A stretch of DNA of 64,000 nt from Rossellomorea sp. y25 (GTDB lineage Bacteria; Bacillota; Bacilli; Bacillales; Bacillaceae_B): positions 1,178,001 through 1,242,000 of the forward strand of contig NZ_CP145886.1 in the NCBI RefSeq assembly GCF_038049935.1. The letters are read 5' to 3'. Under the pieces are notes generated by a model. It searched no databases and was not told the DNA's origin. It saw only the letters and a program-made list of their open reading frames with translations. Below, in pieces: positions 33,854 to 42,724 of this stretch (position 1 is its first letter; each line of letters starts with the position of its first letter). The position numbers were made by a program, and so were the translations under genes.

Positions 33854-35153
33854 AAAAGATGATTTTCTTCTGCATTCGGTCCAGGAAGTATCCAATTACG
33901 ACAGCTACCAGGGTAGGGAATGTCCAACCCAGGCCATTTTCACTCAGGGGAAGGAAGCCCAGGGTCGCTTGAATTCCATCCATTTGAATATTTAGTGTCA
34001 TTAGCATTTCGTAAAAGGCAAATAATGTAGCGACACCAACCCCGTACACATACATTCTCTTACTTTCTCCAAAGAAATGCTGGAAGAGAGAGAGGACTAC
34101 AAGCACAATAGCTACAGGATAAATAAAAACCAGTAACGGTGTAGCCACTTTTAAAATCAAATTCAGTCCAAGATTTGTAACGATCATACCAATCAGGATG
34201 AAAATCAATACATAAGTCTTATATGAATATTTCGGAAAAATTTCGTTGAAAAAACGTCCGCATGCATTAATGAGACCAATACAGGTCGTTAAGCAAGCGA
34301 TCATCACAATCAAGCCAAACAATACGTTGCCACTGTATCCAAATAATTGCTGTGACGCCAGAACCAATATTTCTGCTCCATTTCGAAGTGGCTCGTCATG
34401 AGGAACCACTCGTCCGATCCATCCAAGTGAGAGATACACCATGATTAAGCCGACTGCTGCAATCACCCCTGCACTGACTGTTCCACGTATCACATCCCTT
34501 TTATGAGTGGCTCCTTTGTCTTTCAACCCATTGATAATCACAATCCCAAAAGCAAGGGCCGCTACAGCATCCATAGTGAAGTACCCTTCCAGAAACCCTT
34601 TAAGAAACGGATCGGACTGGAACTTTTCAGTCGCTTGAGCTTCCATGTAATCAAAGGTAATAAAGGCCCGTACACATAATATTGCTAATACAATGAGCAA
34701 AACTGGCGTCAAAAACTGACCGACAAGATCAATTACTTTCTTGGGATTGATGCTGAGTAAGTAGGTCAATCCGAAAAAGACGAGTGAGAATAAGAATAAA
34801 GGTAAACGTCCTTCCACACTGATCATTTGCATAAACCCGAGTTCATACGCAACATTCGACGCCCTTGGAATACCGTAAAGTGCTCCAATCGACATATAAA
34901 TCACGATGGCAAACACAAGTCCGAAAACGGGGTGGACCCGTTGGCCAATCGATAATAATCCATTAGTAGAAAGTGATACTGAAATGATCGTCAAAAAAGG
35001 TAAAAACACCGCCGTTAGAATAAACCCGGCAATAGCTGCAACAAAGTAACTGCCTGATTCCATTCCTAGATAAGGCGGAAATATTAAATTTCCAGCACCG
35101 AAAAACAGTGAGAAAAGCATAAATCCTGAAACCAGCACATCTTTTTTTCTCAA
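33852..35153 (-). CDS. brnQ: BrnQ branched-chain amino acid carrier
   Basis: 433 residues with about twelve membrane helices. The start is TTG 35153 behind an AGGAGGGG site. Family signatures are FMLFSLFFGAGNLIFPPYLG at residues ~11-30 and GYFTMDAVAALAFGIVII near residue 190. It imports leucine, isoleucine and valine with sodium or protons. A sigma-A promoter and an attenuator-like leader precede it (35219-35314), so its expression is probably adjusted by premature termination. The stop codon overlaps a palindromic core. Confidence 0.95.
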   Translation of the reverse strand: MRKKDVLVSGFMLFSLFFGAGNLIFPPYLGMESGSYFVAAIAGFILTAVFLPFLTIISVSLSTNGLLSIGQRVHPVFGLVFAIVIYMSIGALYGIPRASNVAYELGFMQMISVEGRLPLFLFSLVFFGLTYLLSINPKKVIDLVGQFLTPVLLIVLAILCVRAFITFDYMEAQATEKFQSDPFLKGFLEGYFTMDAVAALAFGIVIINGLKDKGATHKRDVIRGTVSAGVIAAVGLIMVYLSLGWIGRVVPHDEPLRNGAEILVLASQQLFGYSGNVLFGLIVMIACLTTCIGLINACGRFFNEIFPKYSYKTYVLIFILIGMIVTNLGLNLILKVATPLLVFIYPVAIVLVVLSLFQHFFGESKRMYVYGVGVATLFAFYEMLMTLNIQMDGIQATLGFLPLSENGLGWTFPTLVAVVIGYFLDRMQKKIIF

Positions 35154-35218
35154 CGAAACCCCTCCTAATCCCTACCCAAACCATGATAGCTTCTATTGAT
35201 TATTCTGATTATTTCACA

Positions 35219-35263
35219 TAAAAAAACCCGTCCCTGACCAGGGACGAGTCATATTTTCTCGTC
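35219..35263 (-). promoter_or_regulatory. Attenuator-like leader of brnQ
   Basis: On the minus strand CGTCCC and GGGACG form a terminator stem followed by seven T (35246 down to 35219), about 65 bp before the brnQ start. The upstream bases GACGAG (35263-35258) can pair with CTCGTC (35248-35243), which would disrupt that stem. This gives two mutually exclusive structures. It has no T-box sequence. Confidence 0.65.
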
Positions 35264-35285
35264 ATGGAATTTTATTAATAAACAC

Positions 35286-35314
35286 AATCTAGCACAGGAA
35301 GAAAGCGCAGTCAA
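35286..35314 (-). promoter_or_regulatory. Sigma-A promoter of brnQ
   Basis: Minus strand TTGACT (35314-35309), 17-bp spacer, TAGATT (35291-35286), placed so that transcription runs through the leader hairpin. Confidence 0.75.
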
Positions 35315-35456
35315 TGAATTTTCCTAATATAATATCAATTTCTATTTTTCTAGACTTGTATGACTATTTCAATGGATAAAACTTGTATAAGTTGGAACTT
35401 TTATCAAGTTCACCCGTATGTAAAGTATAGATTTCATAGAAAAGGGGAGTTGTAAA

Positions 35457-35741
35457 ATGGATATTAGTTTTTTCTGGATAGCAGCGGGGCTCGCGGCCTT
35501 AGGATATTTTATAGGAGATGGGTTAAAGAACTTTGGTAACCCCAAAGCAAGCTTCTCAGAGTATCCCACGTTGATAAAAGAGAAAGATTTGCATCTTCAT
35601 GTAGGTCTAACGAAAGAAGAAGTAACCGAATTGCTACATAAATTTCCCGAGGCTCCAAAAGTTGAGTTGAATGGAACGACCTATTATCCCTATCAGAGAT
35701 TCATGGAGTGGATGGCATCTGGTGAGATATACAAAAAGTAA
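35457..35741 (+). CDS. Small membrane-anchored hypothetical protein
   Basis: 94 residues. One N-terminal membrane segment (ISFFWIAAGLAALGYFIGDGL) is followed by a cytoplasmic part containing HLHVGLTKEEVTELLHKFPEAPKVELNGTTYYPY. That stretch resembles a short helix-turn-helix followed by a hairpin. ATG 35457 is preceded by GGGGAG. It has no operon partner. The family is not recognised, although similar short anchored proteins occur in Bacillus. Confidence 0.65.
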   Translation: MDISFFWIAAGLAALGYFIGDGLKNFGNPKASFSEYPTLIKEKDLHLHVGLTKEEVTELLHKFPEAPKVELNGTTYYPYQRFMEWMASGEIYKK

Positions 35742-35916
35742 TATTAGTCAGCCAGGCCCTCGGTACGCTGCTTAATATGTCCGGTGTGGGGCTTGGAACT
35801 TAATTCTATCAACTCTTAAATAATCTCCATAACTAGTAAATAAAAGAATGGCTAGTCAAAGTGCCGTTCACTTATGCACCTCTCTACCATATTTTATATG
35901 GAAAGGAGGTGTTAAG

Positions 35917-36714
35917 ATGCCGATTATTACAACAAGAGGGATCATCTATTCTATTAAACAAGGAGATACACTTTATTCGATTGCAAACCAATTTGGCAGT
36001 ACCATTGCCGCAATTGAAAGAGCGAATTATTTGTTTCCCCCTGTTACAGATCGAGGCTTGATTTTTCCAGGCGATGTGTTGGTTATTCCGACTTCAACCA
36101 ATTCTCCGATTATGAGGTATATCGTTGCGAGTGGAGATACGCTTACAGGAATTGCAAATGCCTATAATAGTTTCGTGGACCTTATCGCGGGAGTGAACAA
36201 TATCGATGATCCTGACTTTATTTATGTTGGCCAGCCGTTAATGATCCCTGCCCTGGCTTACAGGATTGTAAGTGGGGATACTTTATTTGCTATTTCCAGA
36301 AGGTTTGGTGTCTCCGTTTCAGCTATAGAAGAAGCAAATGCAGGTAGACCAGGTTTCCAACGGGATGTCATCTGGCCCGATTACCACTTGATCATTCCTA
36401 TCCCTACTTCAAGGAATATCTTCGTGACAAAACCACTTCCAAGTTCATCGATAAGCAGCGGCCAAAGAGTTGAGGGATATGCAAGGGTTTTTGAAGCGGT
36501 CGTAAACTACCAGTTAAGAGACAATAACGGTGTGATCGTGACGAATGAGCGATTCGCCATGACAAATGAAGGAGCCCCGGAATATGGTTTTTTCAGTACG
36601 GCCATTCCTTTTGACCGTCCACCGACTGCGAGCTCCGGTGAACTCTGGGTATACAGCCGAAGTGCAAAAGATGGGAGCATTCAGGATCTCGTGAGAATAA
36701 AAGTGAACTTCTAG
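35917..36714 (+). CDS. Three-LysM protein with C-terminal Gmad2-like domain
   Basis: 265 residues from ATG 35917, set by the strong GGAAAGGAGGTG site; the longer upstream frame lacks one. Three LysM modules begin at ~residues 10, 68 and 115 (YSIKQGDTLYSIANQFGS, YIVASGDTLTGIANAYNS, YRIVSGDTLFAISRRFGV). Residues ~175-265 form an Ig-like Gmad2-type domain (VEGYARVFEAVVNYQLRDNNG). LysM binds peptidoglycan or chitin-like glycans. There is no signal peptide, which is common for Bacillus spore-associated LysM proteins made in the mother cell, so a coat or cortex location is plausible but unproven. Confidence 0.88.
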   Translation: MPIITTRGIIYSIKQGDTLYSIANQFGSTIAAIERANYLFPPVTDRGLIFPGDVLVIPTSTNSPIMRYIVASGDTLTGIANAYNSFVDLIAGVNNIDDPDFIYVGQPLMIPALAYRIVSGDTLFAISRRFGVSVSAIEEANAGRPGFQRDVIWPDYHLIIPIPTSRNIFVTKPLPSSSISSGQRVEGYARVFEAVVNYQLRDNNGVIVTNERFAMTNEGAPEYGFFSTAIPFDRPPTASSGELWVYSRSAKDGSIQDLVRIKVNF

Positions 36715-36736
36715 TGATGAAAGGAAGTTCAAATAA

Positions 36737-36767
36737 AAGAAGGTCGTGGGCACACGACCTTCTTTCT
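36737..36767. terminator. Bidirectional terminator
   Basis: AAGAAGGTCGTG pairs with CACGACCTTCTT. T-rich flanks occur on both strands. It serves the LysM gene and the sigma-54 operon, which converge here. Confidence 0.9.
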
Positions 36768-36768
36768 C

Positions 36769-38187
36769 CTATAACCCGACCGAAATATACTTAATTTCGA
36801 GATACTCTTCAATGCCATGATGTCCGCCCTCACGTCCAAGGCCACTTTGCTTGAATCCGCCAAATGGAGCCTGTGGAGTGGAAGGTAATCCATCATTCAG
36901 CCCTACAATTCCATACTCTAATTGCTCACTGATTCGAATACCCTTCGTAATATTCTCTGTGAATACATACGCAGCAAGTCCATAGATGGAATCATTTGCC
37001 CGCCCGATCGCTTCTTCTTCCGATTTAAACGTAGTGATGGGAGCGACTGGACCGAATGTTTCGTCTTTCATGCAAAGCATGTCATCAGTTACGTTAGTAA
37101 GAACAGTGGGTTCAAAATATAACCCGCTTTTTCCTTTGCCTCCATAAGCAATGGAAGCTCCTTTGTTTACAGCGTCTTCCACGTGTTTCTGGACTTTCTC
37201 GATCGCATTTTCATCAATTAAAGGTCCGATATCGACACCATCTTCGAGACCGTTCCCAACTTTCAAATCCTTTACTTTTTCCACGAGTTTTTCCGTGAAC
37301 GAATCTACGACGGATTCATGAACATAGACACGGTTGGAGCAGACGCAGGTTTGACCGGCATTTCTGAATTTGGAGGCGATGACCCCATCGACGGCTTTTT
37401 CTAAATCAGAGTCGGCCATCACGATCACAGGTGCATGACCTCCGAGTTCCAGCGATATTTTTTTGACGGTGTCAGCCGATCCTTTCATCAGTACCTTCCC
37501 GACTTCCGTTGATCCCGTGAATGTCAGTTTTCGTACACGTGTGTCTTCCATCCACGCCTCCCCAATGGATTTCGAATCACCTGTCACCACGTTGATGACT
37601 CCTTTAGGAATACCGGCTTCTTCTGCCAGTGCCGCCATTTTCAGAGCAGTCAAAGGGGTTTGGTTTGCCGGTTTTATCACGACCGTACAGCCCGTGGCTA
37701 GTGCCGGTGCAACCTTACGTGTGATCATCGCGGCAGGGAAGTTCCATGGTGTGATGACGGCTACCACCCCAACAGGTTGCTTATGGACAAATAATCGCTT
37801 GTTTCGCTGAGTCGCCGGAATTTGTTCGCCATATACACGCTTTCCTTCTTCTGCATACCAGGAGATGAAGCCGTTGGCATATTGGATTTCACCGAGTGCT
37901 TCTTTTAGTGGTTTCCCTTGCTCCATGGTCATGGTCCGGGCAAGGTCCTCTTTATTCTCATCAATTAAATCATACCATTTTCGAATAAGTTCACTTCGTT
38001 CGTATGCAGAGTATTGGGACCACTCCTTGAATGCATCATAAGCCGCGTCAACAGCGCTGGCTGCTTCTTTTTTGCCTCCATCAGGGATCGTTGCAATCAC
38101 TTCTGAAGTGGCGGGGTTGGTCACATCCCGTTTAGATAGATCCGATCCTAATTGTTCTCCGTTGATGATCATATTGTAGTGTTGCAT
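36769..38187 (-). CDS. NAD(P)-dependent aldehyde dehydrogenase, succinate-semialdehyde dehydrogenase-like
   Basis: 472 residues. Motifs in order are VITPWNFPAAMITRK, FTGSTEVGK, LELGGHAPVIV with the general-base Glu (~residue 248), and GQTCVCSNR with the catalytic Cys (~residue 282). It ends GGFKQSGLGREGGHHGIEEYLE, typical of the GabD branch. It oxidises an aldehyde to the acid in the cytoplasm. It is the last gene of a sigma-54-controlled operon after an iron alcohol dehydrogenase and a permease. Together the pair could convert 4-hydroxybutyrate through succinate semialdehyde to succinate, an inference from family and context. Confidence 0.92.
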   Translation of the reverse strand: MQHYNMIINGEQLGSDLSKRDVTNPATSEVIATIPDGGKKEAASAVDAAYDAFKEWSQYSAYERSELIRKWYDLIDENKEDLARTMTMEQGKPLKEALGEIQYANGFISWYAEEGKRVYGEQIPATQRNKRLFVHKQPVGVVAVITPWNFPAAMITRKVAPALATGCTVVIKPANQTPLTALKMAALAEEAGIPKGVINVVTGDSKSIGEAWMEDTRVRKLTFTGSTEVGKVLMKGSADTVKKISLELGGHAPVIVMADSDLEKAVDGVIASKFRNAGQTCVCSNRVYVHESVVDSFTEKLVEKVKDLKVGNGLEDGVDIGPLIDENAIEKVQKHVEDAVNKGASIAYGGKGKSGLYFEPTVLTNVTDDMLCMKDETFGPVAPITTFKSEEEAIGRANDSIYGLAAYVFTENITKGIRISEQLEYGIVGLNDGLPSTPQAPFGGFKQSGLGREGGHHGIEEYLEIKYISVGL

Positions 38188-38208
38188 AGTGTTCCTCCTT
38201 TTAATGTT

Positions 38209-39597
38209 TTATGAGATTTTCTTGGCATCATTATTTTCCAGATCTTTTGTGAAAATTTCGTCGTTTTCACCGATGAAGAATTTTTTACCGTAAAGCAATA
38301 AGCATAATAAAATTCCAACTGCGAATGCCCAAGTAGCACCTTTGGTGGCGAGTACTGCCCCTATAACTCCGGCAATGCCAAGGTCACGGTGACTTCGGGA
38401 TTCCAATATCCCTACGCGAACGCTTACATAACCTTGGATCAGCAAAGTTAAGGCGAGGGCGATGCCTAGAATTGGTTGTACTAAACTTACAATAGGGAGA
38501 AGTAAGAGTCCAGTATTTGTACCCCATCTGAAGGACCCAGAACCCCCAAATATTGAATGCATTGCTTTTTTACCTTCTTTAAACCGTTCAATTACGACAA
38601 CCTGCATGGCTGCCCATAGTGGACCTGCCATTGTGACATCAGGACCAAGTATACTCATAATGGTGTTGCGTCCACCGAAGACCATATGGGCACGATTCGG
38701 ATTGTAATCGATCTTTTCATCACGGCGCACATCGTCCGCTTCATCAATTAGCGCCTTACTTTGTAAAACGTCTCCGAATAAGACGATATAAGCGGCTAAT
38801 ACAGTAGGCAAGGCTGTTACAAATAACATTGCCGGAGGGAAACCGAGCCCAAAGATGGTGTATTCACTCCAAAGTGTACCGAAGTCAGGATTAATGAGCC
38901 CCCACTCAATCGTTGGCCACGGTGCTTCTCCAAAGAGAGGTGCGATGATGACAGCGAGAATAATAATCGGAAAGATTCCCAGTTTTCCAATAAGTCCCCA
39001 TAGTGCACTTTTGGCTTTCAGTTGATTGAAATGTTGAGAGAATATAATATAAAAGGCAATCCCTACTGCGATGGAAATGGTCCATGGAAAGCTTTCGAAA
39101 CGCCCGCCAACCTGGAAGACAGAAATGATTGCTGCAAATCCTGCTCCTAAGATTACCCCCGATTTAATCGCCGGGGGAACGAATGTAACGACTTTTTTCG
39201 CTAATCCTGTCACCCCTAACAGGATGGAAAGTAAGCCGAGTGTAAGCTGGAAGGCGACCAGTGCGTGCACACGTTCCGATCCTTCTGGAAATGCTGATAC
39301 ATAAGCCATGATTAATGGAATCGCTGGAGTGATCCATCCGGGAACGACGGGGTCGCCGAGTAAGTGATGAGTTAAATAAAGAATTCCATTCAACAGTACA
39401 ACGGCTAATGCAACTTCAAAAGGCATGCCTAGAAGTTCAATCATTAATGGAATCGCAGCTAAATCAACAGCACACATTAGCAAACCTTGGACATAATCCG
39501 GCCATTCAAATTTGTAGTGAATAAACGGGAGTCTTAATTTAAAAGGTCCCATTGGAATATATGGTGATTCCTCACCATCTTTTCGATTTCTCCACAT
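38209..39597 (-). CDS. SulP/NCS2-fold membrane permease of unknown substrate
   Basis: 462 residues with about twelve to fourteen hydrophobic segments and short ends. VVPGWITPAIPLIMAYV near residue 85 and the glycine-rich GVILGAGFAAIISVFQVGG resemble the substrate-binding helices of SLC23/SLC26-type carriers. It lies between the alcohol and aldehyde dehydrogenase genes with gaps of 21 and 51 bp, so it is the uptake step of the same sigma-54 operon. The substrate is probably a short alcohol acid or related anion, inferred only from the neighbours. Confidence 0.75.
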   Translation of the reverse strand: MWRNRKDGEESPYIPMGPFKLRLPFIHYKFEWPDYVQGLLMCAVDLAAIPLMIELLGMPFEVALAVVLLNGILYLTHHLLGDPVVPGWITPAIPLIMAYVSAFPEGSERVHALVAFQLTLGLLSILLGVTGLAKKVVTFVPPAIKSGVILGAGFAAIISVFQVGGRFESFPWTISIAVGIAFYIIFSQHFNQLKAKSALWGLIGKLGIFPIIILAVIIAPLFGEAPWPTIEWGLINPDFGTLWSEYTIFGLGFPPAMLFVTALPTVLAAYIVLFGDVLQSKALIDEADDVRRDEKIDYNPNRAHMVFGGRNTIMSILGPDVTMAGPLWAAMQVVVIERFKEGKKAMHSIFGGSGSFRWGTNTGLLLLPIVSLVQPILGIALALTLLIQGYVSVRVGILESRSHRDLGIAGVIGAVLATKGATWAFAVGILLCLLLYGKKFFIGENDEIFTKDLENNDAKKIS

Positions 39598-39648
39598 CCT
39601 ATATACCCCTTTTCTTAATTTGATAACAATGAACTGAAATCCTTTTTA

Positions 39649-40797
39649 TTAATAGGCAGATTGATAGATTTGTTCAATTTCACTTTTGTTTAATTGACGT
39701 GGGTTATTGTTTAATAGTCTTTCAATCTTGCTTGCATCTTCAGCCATGTCAGAAAGTGCCGTTTCCGGAATGTCAAAGGAACGTAATCCAGTTGGAATAT
39801 TGACTGCGGTGCATAATCGCTTCATGGAAATCACGGCTTTATCCGCTGCTTCTGCGTCCGATAAGGAGCGTACGTTTTCGCCCAGTGCTGCGGCAATGTC
39901 CCGGAAGCGCTCCATACAGGCAATTTTATTCCATTCCATGACATATGGAAGCAGGAGAGCATTACTGACCCCATGAGGAATATGATAGCGGCCGCCTAAT
40001 GGATAGGCGAGTGCGTGAACGGCACCGACGCCGGCATTACCAAAAGCCATACCGGCCATTAAGCTTGCAGTCGCCATTTTTTCACGGGCTTCCAAATGGT
40101 TAGGATTGGCGTACGCTTTTGGCAGATTCTCCGAAATCATTCGTATCGCATAAATGGCCAAGGCATCTGTTATGGGTGAAGCGTGAACCGAGATATATGC
40201 TTCAATGGCATGAACCAATGCGTCCACTCCGCTTGCTGCAGTGACTGAAGGCGGCATGGTCAGCGTCATTTCCGGTGCTACAATCGCCACATCAGGAAGC
40301 AAGTAGTCACTCACGATTCCTTTTTTGAGCTGAGCTTCTGTGTCAGAAAGGATCGATATATTCGTTACTTCTGAACCTGTTCCGGCAGTGGTCGGTAGAG
40401 TGATGATAGGTGCGCCTTTTTGTGGAACAAGGTCTGTACCGATCAGTTCTGACAGGCTGCCATCAAAACCTGCGTAAACAGAAACACTTTTTGCTATATC
40501 GATCGCACTTCCGCCCCCGATAGCAATCAAGCCATCATGATTCCCTTCTATAAAAACTTTCGTGCAATCTTCCACAATAGAGAGCTCAGGGTCAGGTTTA
40601 ACGCCTGTGAATATTCCGTAAGTAAGCCCTTTCAAAAATGGGGTGATTTGATCAACCACCCCGACTTTTTGGAGGACTTCATCTGTGACGATTAGTGGGT
40701 TTTGAATTTGGAGGCGCTTGATTTCATCCGGTAAAACTTCTGTTGCTCCTTTTCCTGTCACCAATTTGTTAGCAATTTTAAAAGTTGAGATTGTCAT
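39649..40797 (-). CDS. Iron-containing (type III) alcohol dehydrogenase
   Basis: 382 residues, standard length. The NAD-binding part has GGGSAIDIAKSVSVY (~residue 95) and PTTAGTGSEVT. The metal-binding part has GVDALVHAIEAYIS and GAVHALAYPLGGRYHIPHG, which include the iron-ligand histidines. It is the first gene after a perfect sigma-54 promoter (40835-40850). 4-Hydroxybutyrate dehydrogenase and other diol or alcohol dehydrogenases belong to this family. With the downstream semialdehyde dehydrogenase-like enzyme, 4-hydroxybutyrate is the best but unproven guess. Confidence 0.92.
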   Translation of the reverse strand: MTISTFKIANKLVTGKGATEVLPDEIKRLQIQNPLIVTDEVLQKVGVVDQITPFLKGLTYGIFTGVKPDPELSIVEDCTKVFIEGNHDGLIAIGGGSAIDIAKSVSVYAGFDGSLSELIGTDLVPQKGAPIITLPTTAGTGSEVTNISILSDTEAQLKKGIVSDYLLPDVAIVAPEMTLTMPPSVTAASGVDALVHAIEAYISVHASPITDALAIYAIRMISENLPKAYANPNHLEAREKMATASLMAGMAFGNAGVGAVHALAYPLGGRYHIPHGVSNALLLPYVMEWNKIACMERFRDIAAALGENVRSLSDAEAADKAVISMKRLCTAVNIPTGLRSFDIPETALSDMAEDASKIERLLNNNPRQLNKSEIEQIYQSAY

Positions 40798-40834
40798 GAA
40801 AAGTATCTCCTTTCGATTCTTCTATAAACAGTAA

Positions 40835-40850
40835 TGCAAGTTCTGTGCCA
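40835..40850 (-). promoter_or_regulatory. Sigma-54 -24/-12 promoter
   Basis: On the minus strand TGGCAC-AGAAC-TTGCA matches the consensus TGGCAC-N5-TTGCA perfectly, 38 bp before the alcohol dehydrogenase start. Confidence 0.93.
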
Positions 40851-40914
40851 ACTTTCTGAAAAGTATGAACAGAAGGAAGGAGGTTTGTAAGGCTGTCGAA
40901 AAATAGTCAAATCC

Positions 40915-40930
40915 GATTATAAAAATAATC
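40915..40930. promoter_or_regulatory. Candidate upstream activator site
   Basis: GATTATAAAAATAATC is a 6-bp-arm inverted repeat ~70 bp upstream of the sigma-54 promoter, a normal enhancer position. The related sequence TTGATTCTAAAAGTAATCAA at 40944-40963 may be a second half but also forms the regulator's terminator. Confidence 0.5.
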
Positions 40931-40970
40931 AAAAAAGAGAGCCTTGATTCTAAAAGTAATCAAAGCTCCC
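40931..40970 (-). terminator. Terminator of the sigma-54 activator gene
   Basis: On the minus strand GAGCTTTGATT pairs with AATCAAGGCTC (one bulge or mismatch), followed by TCTTTTTT. The stem begins within the last codons of the activator gene. Confidence 0.72.
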
Positions 40971-42561
40971 ATTTCTTCATTTTTTGGACGATCGTGGATT
41001 GACTGACTTCGAGGACTTCTGCTGCTTTTCTCGTTGTTTTATATTTTCGTATTGCATTAGTGATCAATTGTTTCTCTACTCGATCCACGGCCTCTTTTAA
41101 AGGAAGAATTTCTCCTTCATAAAATGCGTCTGGTTTCTTGATGGATTCACTTAATTCAGGTGGGAGATCTTCACGTCCGATTGTTTCTAAAGGAGTGATA
41201 ACGACTAAGCGCTCAATCAAATTTTTTAATTCTCGAATATTACCAGGCCAATCGTATTCATGTAAACAATCCAATGCCTCAATGCTCATCACTTTGCTTG
41301 ATCCATATTCATCATTGAAGCTTTGTAAAAAGTGTTGAGAAAGGGGAATGATTTCTTCGCGACGCTGACGCAGGGAAGGGATTTGAACTGGAACGACGTT
41401 TAAACGGTAATATAAGTCTTCGCGAAATTCCCCTATTTCCACTAAGTTCTTAATGTTTTTATGAGAAGCAGCGATGATTCGAACATTAATTTGTTTGAGT
41501 TTTGAAGAACCAATGGGAATGAATGCTTGATCTTCAATGACCTTTAATAGTTTTACTTGAAGCTCCAAAGGAAGATCACCGATTTCATCAAGGAATAACG
41601 TGCCATTATCCGCCACTTCCAGCAATCCTTTTTTTCCTTTAGATAAAGCACCGGTGAAAGCACCTGATTCATACCCGAATAATTCTGCCTCTATTAAACT
41701 TGGAGGGAAGGCTCCGCAGTTAAGCTCTAGAAAACTGCTGGTCGAACGATTCGAATGCTCGTGTATGTATTTTGCAATCATCGTTTTCCCAACACCGGTT
41801 TCCCCCTGCAAGAGGACTTTTACATCCGTTTTGGCTACTCGATTAATGGTGGTGAAAACCTTCTTCATCCTTTCACTGGAATAGATGGATGACTTCTCTG
41901 CTTCATTAGAAAACGTAGCATTCGAACTTTGGCGGAGGTTCTTTAGTTCTTGCAGCTCATCAATTTGCAGTTTTAATTTTAACAGTTCGGTGATATCACG
42001 AACACTGTTTACAACGTATAAGATTTCATCGTCATCATTGAAAATCGGTGTACCGGACACGATGATTTTTCTTCCATTGTGAATGGACTGCATCAATGTA
42101 ATCGGTCTTTTTTCTTTCAAGACCTGGATGGAGGCAGACTTGGATATATATCCAGCCTTAATGAGCTCTTCCATATGATAACCGATAAGTTGCTCGGATT
42201 TGAGGTCCGCTATTCTTTCATAGGATTTGTTTACCTTGACCGTAATACCATGTCCATCTGTAATGAAGACCCCATCATAAAGGGAATTGATTATATCATT
42301 GAAAACAGGACTTTCAAGTAGCTCACTATATTGATTTTTTTTCAACCTTATCTTTGGAGGAGAATGATGGAACATTATTTTCTTGAGAATTTCACCAATC
42401 GATTCCCCGAGATGACCATCATGAAAAATCGTATTCATATCATCAAGCGTAAGAATTCCGACAATCTCATTCTCATGATTCACAACCTCCAGAGCATCCA
42501 CCCCAGATTCTGAAAATAATTCAATCGCACGATCCACCTCATCTGAAACTAGCAGCTTCAT
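40960..42561 (-). CDS. Sigma-54-dependent enhancer-binding activator with CBS-like and PAS sensor domains
   Basis: 533 residues from ATG 42561 (GAGAGG site). Residues ~1-60 resemble half of a CBS pair (GVDALEVVNHENEIVGILTLDDM). Residues ~95-215 are a PAS domain (DGVFITDGHGITVKVNKSYERI). The AAA+ domain has GETGVGKT (Walker A), the sigma-54 contact loop GAFTGA (~residue 299), LFLDEIGDL (Walker B) and RLNVVPVQIPSLRQR. The C-terminus carries a Fis-type helix-turn-helix (TRKAAEVLEVSQSTIVQKM). It sits directly upstream of a sigma-54 promoter in the same direction, so it is the operon's own activator. The PAS/CBS part should sense the inducing signal. Confidence 0.95.
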   Translation of the reverse strand: MKLLVSDEVDRAIELFSESGVDALEVVNHENEIVGILTLDDMNTIFHDGHLGESIGEILKKIMFHHSPPKIRLKKNQYSELLESPVFNDIINSLYDGVFITDGHGITVKVNKSYERIADLKSEQLIGYHMEELIKAGYISKSASIQVLKEKRPITLMQSIHNGRKIIVSGTPIFNDDDEILYVVNSVRDITELLKLKLQIDELQELKNLRQSSNATFSNEAEKSSIYSSERMKKVFTTINRVAKTDVKVLLQGETGVGKTMIAKYIHEHSNRSTSSFLELNCGAFPPSLIEAELFGYESGAFTGALSKGKKGLLEVADNGTLFLDEIGDLPLELQVKLLKVIEDQAFIPIGSSKLKQINVRIIAASHKNIKNLVEIGEFREDLYYRLNVVPVQIPSLRQRREEIIPLSQHFLQSFNDEYGSSKVMSIEALDCLHEYDWPGNIRELKNLIERLVVITPLETIGREDLPPELSESIKKPDAFYEGEILPLKEAVDRVEKQLITNAIRKYKTTRKAAEVLEVSQSTIVQKMKKWEL

Positions 42562-42620
42562 ACAAAATCCTCTCCCATTCAACATGCTACTTCGTTAACT
42601 CTATTCTACACTAAAGTGAT

Positions 42621-42634
42621 GAGGGACGGACCTT
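42621..42634. repeat. Palindromic element, single core
   Basis: GAGGGACGGACCTT in a small AAGTGA...TCACTT hairpin upstream of the oxidoreductase gene. No second full arm. Confidence 0.85.
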
Positions 42635-42724
42635 CACTTCCCATGAGCCTGACTAGAAAGGGTGTTTAAATCGTATCTCTCTGAGGGAACATAAACCATA
42701 TGAAGATTTCAGGGAGGTATGCAT

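Noticed and set aside
35219-35314. T-box leader for brnQ
   Set aside because: No sequence resembling the T-box TGGNACCGCG bulge is seen on the minus strand; the leader is too short.
40944-40963. TTGATTCTAAAAGTAATCAA as a second activator site
   Set aside because: The same bases form the stem of a good terminator for the activator gene, so I list it as terminator and leave only the repeat at 40915-40930 as an activator-site candidate.
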